Shown one piece after another: positions 57,729-64,000 of a stretch of 64,000 bases of DNA; the first letter of the stretch is position 1, and each line of letters begins with the position of its first letter. This DNA is from Hofstenia miamia. Lineage: Eukaryota; Xenacoelomorpha; Acoela. The DNA is taken from contig SCFE01000050.1 of assembly GCA_004352715.1 (NCBI GenBank), forward strand, positions 1,482,362 to 1,546,361, written 5' to 3'. The translations under genes were made by a program, and so were the position numbers. Below the pieces are notes generated by a model. The model did no database searches. It was not told where the DNA came from and worked only from the letters and a program-made list of their open reading frames with translations.

Positions 57729-60700
57729 TATTTACATCACTGAGACGATCTCTAAGGTAAAATACTAAATAAATGACAAAAGAAGCTTTATGTATAAGTC
57801 AAAACCAAATGAAAGATGTTAAAATTAAACAAATTTAAAATATTACTCACAGCTGCTCGTGACAGCTTTGCATGCTAAACTACTGTGAAAACTTAGTAGA
57901 TATAAACAACTTTCGTGATCTTTGAATTCCTGAACAACGTAAGGAGATTTGTAAGGTGTAGCAGTAATATCACAGTGAACTAGTAATCCGCCACTCATGT
58001 TAACACATGAACCTTCTGGAGCGATCTAAAAATGCTTCTAACGTGACAGTTAAAATAATGAAAACTGCAATTTTATTCTCTAGCTTACAATTTGCATACA
58101 CGTGAAATAACACGACAGATATAAATTACCTATAAAACATGATGTTCTGTTTGATAGGCAATAAACACTTTTGTTCTTGTGTATAATTTCGAAAAATCAG
58201 GGATTTGCGATACACTCATAAGAATGAATTCACTAATCAAATACAAGTATTTGCTGTCACTCCACCGTCAATGGAAGAAATAGTAAACAACAGATTTGCA
58301 AAAACAATAACTGTCACAATTTGCAAAGTTGAAAGAAACGGGTTTTATAGATGATGTGGCTCGTTGTGGTTGGCCAGCTACAGTAAGAAATGAAGACAAA
58401 CTTAGAATAGTTAACCAACATTATAAAGGTTATTCTACGATTTCAATTAAACGCGGTTCTTGTGGATTAGCTCAACTTTAATACGATGTATTCGACATAC
58501 TCCTACCCCCTCTATATTCCTTGACATTAACTATTAAGGTATTTTTGTTGCAACCACTTGAAGAATTAAAGTCTTTATAAGAATCTATTCACCGTGCTTT
58601 TCAGACTATGAGGCGAATTTTTAATAACATGTTATTAAAATATGGTTGTCTTGACATGTAGGAGAAGTTTATAAATGATATCTAATATTTATATTAAAGT
58701 ATGACAAGAAAGTAAAAATTTTAAGTAAAGCTCTTAAACAAAAAGCAAGAGGAGCATGTGTGGCTATTTTGAAAAATTACTAAATCGAATGACAATATTG
58801 GGAAATAAAATAAAATTGCACAAGCAATATTTAGAATTTTTAAGTATAGGTTTAATGATATAAGAATATCTAGCGTTATTTTTGATACAAATTCACACTC
58901 ATAATTTTAATGGAAACATTGAAAAATAAATTTAAAATGTTGACACAATCAGCAACTATAGAATCAACAGATATTCAAAGATTCATTCATTTATTACTCT
59001 TTAATACGTAATTCCATTTTAACACCTGTTAAGAACATTTCCGCCTAGTGATCTCACGTCATTTGTAAAGAAAATAACATTTGATTATTGTCTAAAAGAA
59101 ATATGTCAATTTACTTATAAAACTAAAACTAATGCATTTAAGTTATTTGAAACAAACATTTTTAGTAGCAGTGAAATAAATGGGAAAATATAATTTATTT
59201 GTCCACAATTATCCGCAATCATCTTTGACATAATATGATCATTCATCCTTTAGTTATGGCAGAAAAATGTTTTGCCTCGTTTGAAGTATTTTTATTGCAA
59301 AACACTTTATAGATGAAGGAGAAATAAATTCTACAATTTACTGCTTACTTAACAAATTCAAATGGGAAAAAGAAGTAGAAGACAAAAAATATTTAGGAAA
59401 TCTAAACATCTATAATTTGTCAACACGTCACCAATAAACAGGTATTTCAGAAAGAAAAATATTGGTGACAGTAAAAAACTAAATGTTTTCAAAAAAGACT
59501 AAGAGAATAAAGGCACTGCCGTAAAACAATGAGCAGGTATAAACTCCAAATATAATATCAGCAAATTATTGCAACTTTTGACCGATAAAAAAGAACTCAA
59601 CAAACGACAAACTGTGTTTTAAAATTATTTGCGCTTATTGATAAATGAATTTTACACTTGCTTATTCTATTTACCCTCTTTCATTTACATATCGAACACA
59701 ACAATGCCCGATGCTCTGATGGTGTATTTTTTCATTTTACTGCAAACTTTCAAAATGCCAATCGTTTGTAAAAAACTGAACTGTATTATAACTCCAAATT
59801 ATATAAACCGCATTGTATAAAGATTGGCCTGATTCGATTTATGAAAAGGAATAACCAAAACGATCAATTTTTGTATTAGCCTGACTACATGTGTCTATTA
59901 TGTTGATTCAACAATTAAATGTTCCAAAACCTTAAAATCTCAATTTTTCCGAAATTGTCGAACCCTCCAAATATTCTTCAATAACGATAAATTGAAAAAC
60001 TTTGCCTTGAGGCCAACGGTTATGAGAAAGACTGGAAGTTCATAATCACCTTACAGCTCAGCAAAGGATCATTAAAAGTTTAATGCACATGGATACAGAA
60101 GATGTGCAAGGCGATTTTGACGATGCGCTACCTAATTGCGAAAAATCAAACATAACAATTGTTGATCATATAATTTGCATATTCTATTTGTTGTTCTATA
60201 AATGTAGGCTCTAAAAGTATTAGTATTTTCGGTTTGAATAACAACAAACGTATATTAGAATTAAATTGAAATTGAGATGTTAAAACTCAATAAATTTTTG
60301 TTGTTTCCAATGGCGTAATCAACAAATCTGAAGTACTTGTGCTGATTTAGAAAAAGAAAAATAAATTGGTAGCCACAATCATAAAATATTCAATGCAATT
60401 ATTCACTAAACTTACAGTATACATTAAAAATTAATTAATAAATCTACATTGCAAATACCTAATAAAAAGAATCTTCTAAAACATGTGGTAAAAACTTACG
60501 TGAAGAAACTTAATGTAGATAAAGTCACCAGATTTAGCGACAGACTTCATGTTGTCTGATTTCACCAAAGTACTTGGAGCGGCGGGCTTTCCATCCTTCT
60601 GCTTGGTAATCTTTGTGAGGACATCGAAGCTGGTGGATATTTCAGCGCAAAGCAAAAGTTCGTATGAAACATGTTCATTCGAAGAACTAACGAATGCAAT

Positions 60701-60811
60701 TTTACTAACTAAGGACTTCAGGTTTTTCAGAGCTGGATCATTGTCACAATTGTTACAAAAGGACAGGTAAGCTTGTAATGAAAAAAGCCCCACAAAGAAA
60801 TAAATATACAT
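57285..60811 (-). CDS. Cation-dependent mannose-6-phosphate-receptor-like protein (three exons, 267 codons)
   Basis: Exons 60811-60500, 58025-57851 and 57601-57285 join in phase (312+175+317 nt = 268 codons with stop), close to the 277 residues of human M6PR. Order: signal peptide (MYIYFFVGLFSLQAYLSFC), a lumenal MRH-type domain with paired cysteines (LLLCAEI, GSCVNM, VHCDIT, ESCLYLL, SSLACKA), a transmembrane helix (GWGFFSIVFFLIFISFVLYI), VVHGAKGMEQIPNLEFW, strongly conserved in M6PR, and a tail ending DDQLLQM like the DDHLLPM acidic dileucine signal that binds GGA adaptors. The family carries lysosomal enzymes from the Golgi. By eye, the sugar-pocket Gln and Arg are missing, while Glu and Tyr positions look kept. 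TTTTAG directly before the ATG suggests an upstream untranslated exon. Confidence 0.85.
57695..57723. repeat. TA dinucleotide microsatellite
   Basis: Uninterrupted TA run in intron 2 of the M6PR-like gene. Confidence 0.9.
57851..58025 (-). CDS. M6PR-like protein, exon 2
   Basis: After TTTTTAG reads IAPEGSCVNMSGGLLVHCDI and SCLYLLSFHSSLACKA; ends AGCAGCT|gtgagt in phase 1. The SSLAC block matches M6PR exactly. Confidence 0.83.
58230..58680 (+). mobile_element. Mariner-like transposase relic in M6PR-like intron 1
   Basis: 58325-58485 reads FAKLKETGFIDDVARCGWPA and TVRNEDKLRIVNQHYKG, the HTH-linker region (KF.ETG...GRP.TVR.E) of mariner-type transposases. 58550-58660 reads LQPLEELKSL...IHRAFQTMRRIF, resembling the C-terminus. 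The catalytic core is deleted. Confidence 0.5.
58681..60499. other. Rest of M6PR-like intron 1
   Basis: AT-rich with no gene, large repeat or microsatellite recognised. Confidence 0.45.
60500..60811 (-). CDS. M6PR-like protein, exon 1
   Basis: Signal peptide and first half of the lumenal domain (NEHVSYELLLCAEI, GDFIYIKFLH), ending CTTCAC|gtaagt in phase 0. Confidence 0.83.
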
Positions 60812-61147
60812 CTAAAACAATTTCAAAATATAATATTGATTAGAATTTTAAATAAAATGCGAATTAAAAAAGTGTAATTACAACATAAGAAATGAAATCT
60901 AGAAAAGAACCTTCAGTATAGTTGTTTATATTAAAAAATTAGCCAATGTATATTAATTTCCAATAAAAAGGATCCATTTTGATAATTTCACTTAACTGTG
61001 CAATATTATAAAAACAGTTAAATTTCTTGTTTTAAATTAAATCAAGAACACAATTGTAATCAGATGGTATTTTGATCAAATTACAAATAAAATGTCATCC
61101 CTAAACTACAGACAGAACAATTTTTTCAGCAGAAACAAAGTTTCGTT

Positions 61148-61336
61148 CTACTTTGTTTTTAACGACCAATACGTTTTATCTCCGACTTTCTTGGAATCAA
61201 GTTCAAGCTTTTTGATGGTGTGCACCAATAATTTAACAATTTTATCATTATCTAATCCTAGGTCCTTTTTTCTAACTTTCTGCACTAATTCACTTGTTGT
61301 CATGGGCTTCCGCTGAACGTACTTCTTTATCATCAT
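61148..61336 (-). CDS. GTF2F1: RAP74 last exon, winged-helix domain
   Basis: Acceptor CATTTAG directly before ATGATGATAAAG. It contains YVQRKPMTTSELVQKV and ends at TAG. Length and motif match the family's C-terminal domain. Confidence 0.9.
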   Translation of the reverse strand: MMIKKYVQRKPMTTSELVQKVRKKDLGLDNDKIVKLLVHTIKKLELDSKKVGDKTYWSLKTK

Positions 61337-62567
61337 CTAAATGTCATGATAAATAAAACCTGCAATCAATAAATGTTCTGAAAATCATTTCAAAATTTAA
61401 TTATAACGATAATGAAACAACAAATAATATCATATGTCATCCAAAAAAAGCGTTTTCTAACTAAAGTATATATAATTTAAAAAAGTCTTTTCCCACACTG
61501 TTTTTGAAACCTTTCATAACAATCTGAACTAGACGATGACTAATTATGGGACTATGTGCTTCATCTATGACTTTATAGAAGCATTACAATCACTAATATT
61601 TAGCGTAACGATTAGAAAATGCATCTAGCTTTGGCGGATACTTGCCATTTGAATTGATGACGTTGGAAACAAATCAAAGTTGATGATGCAAGAACATAAA
61701 TCAATCAAGTACATATTTAAATCCAGGACACTGTTACACAACTATGTTAATTAGGGATGTTAAATTATGCATATGCTTTTTTAAGACACTGCTTTTCGAA
61801 TTACGTGTATTGCAAAAGAAACCCGGAGAAAATAAATGGAAACATTTTTTACACTGTGCTGCAGAATACGTCCAAATTCAAGCGATATTTTCTTTGGCCT
61901 TTGAATAAATAAACAAGTTCTGATAAAAATAATGTCTCAAATCTATCACCTTAAGAAAAACCATATAGATGCACCATATCACCACTTTTGTGCAGAAAAA
62001 TGTAGTTCTAGAGATGCAATCGCTTGAATCATAACGTTAACAATTACAATAGCTAAGTTGCATGTATGTCATACAATAAATCCAACTGTAAAAATAAAAT
62101 AAAAGTTCAATATTGTAATTCAATGTGAATATATATGTAATGCCTACCTAAAACAATAGTTAAATAGTGGATACATTTATAAAAATTAAATTTTAGAAAT
62201 ATAATCAATTAAATTATATATAGAAAATTTCTATTTATGTTACAAAAAATTTGAATAAAATACACAATCAAATAAAGAAAGCTTTAACAATGGTAGAAAC
62301 CCTAGATTTATTTGGAACAGTGTAATATTGCGCTTTAGATCATAAGAAATTGATATAAAAAAATATTTACCTCAAAATCTTCCCCTGCAATGAGATTTGA
62401 AACAGGTTCTAATCGCGACTTTTTCGAGACCGAGTCATCAAGTGATGAAATCTTCCGCTTAGTACCAGCTTCGGTATTTGTTTTGCTTGAAGCTAAAGCT
62501 GCTGCAACACGATCTTGTTTGGTAGGCTTTGGCGTACTAGAGCGACTATTACTGGGACTTGGAACTT
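61148..62567 (-). CDS. GTF2F1: TFIIF alpha subunit (RAP74), last two exons
   Basis: Exon 62567-62371 (Ser/Lys-rich linker: PSPSNSRSSTPKPTKQDR, TKRKISSLDDSVSKKSRLEP, GEDFE) splices in phase 0 to 61336-61148 (MMIKKYVQRKPMTTSELVQK ... TYWSLKTK). The second piece is the winged-helix C-terminal domain of RAP74, in which RRYLxRKPMTTxxLLxKF is diagnostic; this domain binds the FCP1 phosphatase and TFIIB. TFIIF escorts RNA polymerase II to promoters in the nucleus. The upstream exon begins with two bases of a split codon, so more exons lie 5'; I could not find them before the window ends. This is the only housekeeping transcription gene here. Confidence 0.85.
62371..62567 (-). CDS. GTF2F1: RAP74 penultimate exon, disordered linker
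   Basis: Acceptor AATTTAG at 62568-62570, donor GAG|gtaaat. Low-complexity Ser/Lys/Pro-rich sequence, as in the middle of RAP74 of other animals. Confidence 0.75.
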
Positions 62568-63708
62568 CTAAATTCATAAAATTATATTCTATATAAATGT
62601 ATGAAAAAGTATACTCTTCAAAGACTAATATCCTATAAAGTTATTTTCCTGATTTTAATTTCAAGAAAGTTGCCCTTGACATGCATGTTAAGACTGCTAA
62701 ATAAGGGATTGTGTCTGCAAAGTGATGCGGTCGCACGTTTTCAATTATAATTTAAAACATTAAAAAGACTGACTATCTGTAATAAGAGCGAATTTTGGAG
62801 CTTCCAACTTTAACTACCTTAGATCTGTTGATAACACACTCGCAATTAAAATATATTTAGGAAAATATGAGAAATCTTCATTCATTCATAAAAGATGCAA
62901 ACTACCTCGAGGGAAGTCTGTGAACAATGAGCCATTGACATATCTAGTGGTGAGCATCCTTGAGTGCAATGTTGAAAATATCTACTAAAGCGTATTGCTG
63001 AGGCTGAAGTACTTGAAAAGATTTTTTTTAACCATTATAATAAAAATAAATTTAAAAATTCCTGGGCAGTTAAAGGTTGAAAAATAATCGTCCCGAACAA
63101 ATGAGATGAAATTCCAGCGCCATTAATTTAGAAAACCCACAGATATTGAAATTTCGACGTCTTACTAAAGCAAAACCGCACAAATCACTATATTATACAG
63201 TCCACTGGTCATCTAAAATTAACACATATGAGCAACATTGAAGTCAAGCGTAAAAATGGCGACACTAGATTTTTAAATAATTTTCTTAACACTGAAGAAA
63301 CCAATTTCATTTTCCTAGACAACTTCTAGCTGTAATTTTTAAGAGTGAAAATACTGGGTTAACACTTGAATTGCTCTATCGACAAAGTGTAAAAGGTACG
63401 ATCAAATAAAAAATGTTAGTCGAAGCTGTAACACCAAATTGATTTAAAAAGACATTTTTGCACCGGCGACGTTGACAAAACAGTTTTCCAAAATAAAGAT
63501 ATTCACAAATAAAGTTGGAAAATGTCATAATTCCAATCTTTCCAACCGGAATATTTCACTATGAAAGTAACTTAAGAGCGATACTAACATCAACAGCCAG
63601 CATTGTCTGGTATTCACGTTGAAAACATTGTGTATGTAATAGTTATGAACAATGGCTGGTTGATTAGAACCTTTGTAAAATGGAAACCTACATTTTAAAA
63701 TAGATAAC
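62568..63708. other. Upstream intron or flank of RAP74
   Basis: No further RAP74 exon could be recognised. A word near 62970 (TGCAATGTTGAAAATATCTA) recalls the dispersed repeat at 41920 (GCAATGTTGAAAATTTCAA). Confidence 0.35.
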
Positions 63709-63710
63709 TA

Positions 63711-64000
63711 CAGGGTGATCCAAAAGTCACTGTGCACCTTATTATTAACAGAAATCAGTGTCCGTTGGAGGCACCTCGTGCAGCACTAGTGAATATTTAA
63801 TCATTCCAGTCCGCTGACTCACCGCCTCGCTGTCTCGTTTGGTCTTTGAGTAAAACTCATCGCTCCCGTCAAAAGACCTCGCACTTGTAACGGTTTTAAT
63901 TCTGAAGTATGCTATCACTGGAGGAACGCGTTTTTTTGTCGATCACGTATTTCGTAACGGAGGGCATTACTCTGCTGAAGTGAAGCAACAGTTTCAAGAG
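63711..64000 (+). mobile_element. Mariner-like transposon, 5' end, runs off the window
   Basis: TA at 63709-63710 is followed by CAGGGTGATCCAAAAGTCAC, the same type of end as 13293. ATG 63909 opens MLSLEERVF; after a one-base deletion in a run of seven T the frame continues VDHVFRNGGHYSAEVKQQFQ, the N-terminus of a mariner transposase with the DUF4817-type helical start. The rest lies outside the window. Confidence 0.72.

Noticed and set aside
1-64000. CRISPR arrays, tRNA, rRNA or bacterial operon signals
   Set aside because: None seen; the short tandem repeats are simple microsatellites and one minisatellite without spacer structure.

Overview
The window looks like nuclear DNA of an invertebrate animal. 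It is roughly 70% A+T by eye. Its genes are split by introns with GT...AG borders, often with a short TTTAG acceptor. It is full of AT and AAT microsatellites and decayed transposons. The host genes are clearly metazoan (a Rho-type GTPase, a cation-dependent mannose-6-phosphate-receptor-like protein, the large TFIIF subunit, an MFS transporter). I cannot name the species or phylum; the mariner/Tc1/piggyBac mix would fit an arthropod, but other invertebrates are possible. No bacterial-style operon, CRISPR array, rRNA or tRNA was seen.

Four host genes can be reconstructed exon by exon, each with a consistent reading phase. (1) 5631-15497, plus: a four-exon MFS transporter of 461 codons, most like the FLVCR/SLC49 group. 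(2) 35887-45327, minus: a three-exon, 200-codon atypical Rho-family GTPase with substitutions at the Gly12 and Gln61 positions, a short Rho insert and no CaaX box. (3) 57285-60811, minus: a three-exon, 267-codon type I membrane protein like the cation-dependent M6P receptor, keeping the acidic dileucine tail but apparently lacking two sugar-binding residues. (4) 61148-62567, minus: the last two exons of the TFIIF alpha subunit (RAP74), whose 5' exons were not found.

Everything else is mainly mobile DNA. Introns of the first two genes are swollen by insertions: Tc1, Tc3-like, a hAT-like MITE and a mariner relic in the transporter; piggyBac, a minisatellite and an RLE retrotransposon in the GTPase. 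16.9-25.0 kb is a nest in which two R2/R4(Dong)-like retrotransposons (minus) and two CR1-like reverse transcriptase fragments (plus) meet at ATT microsatellites, with a Tc3-like element inside. A third R2/R4-like copy (43.4-45.0 kb) ends at an AAT tract in the same relative orientation, suggesting insertion into AAT repeats. CR1-like endonuclease fragments lie at 3.7-5.0 and 54.0-55.2 kb; the first carries a 2A-like SGIEINPGP motif after a hydrophobic, signal-like segment. CR1-like RT pieces lie at 46.2-49.0 and 49.8-53.3 kb.

The assembly has visible faults: several N runs and single n's are flanked by exact or near-exact duplicates of the same sequence, so some apparent duplications are probably unmerged contig ends. 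Nothing here is convincingly a wholly new system. The best leads are the 2A-like leader, the AAT-associated RLE elements, the atypical GTPase and the divergent M6P-receptor-like protein.
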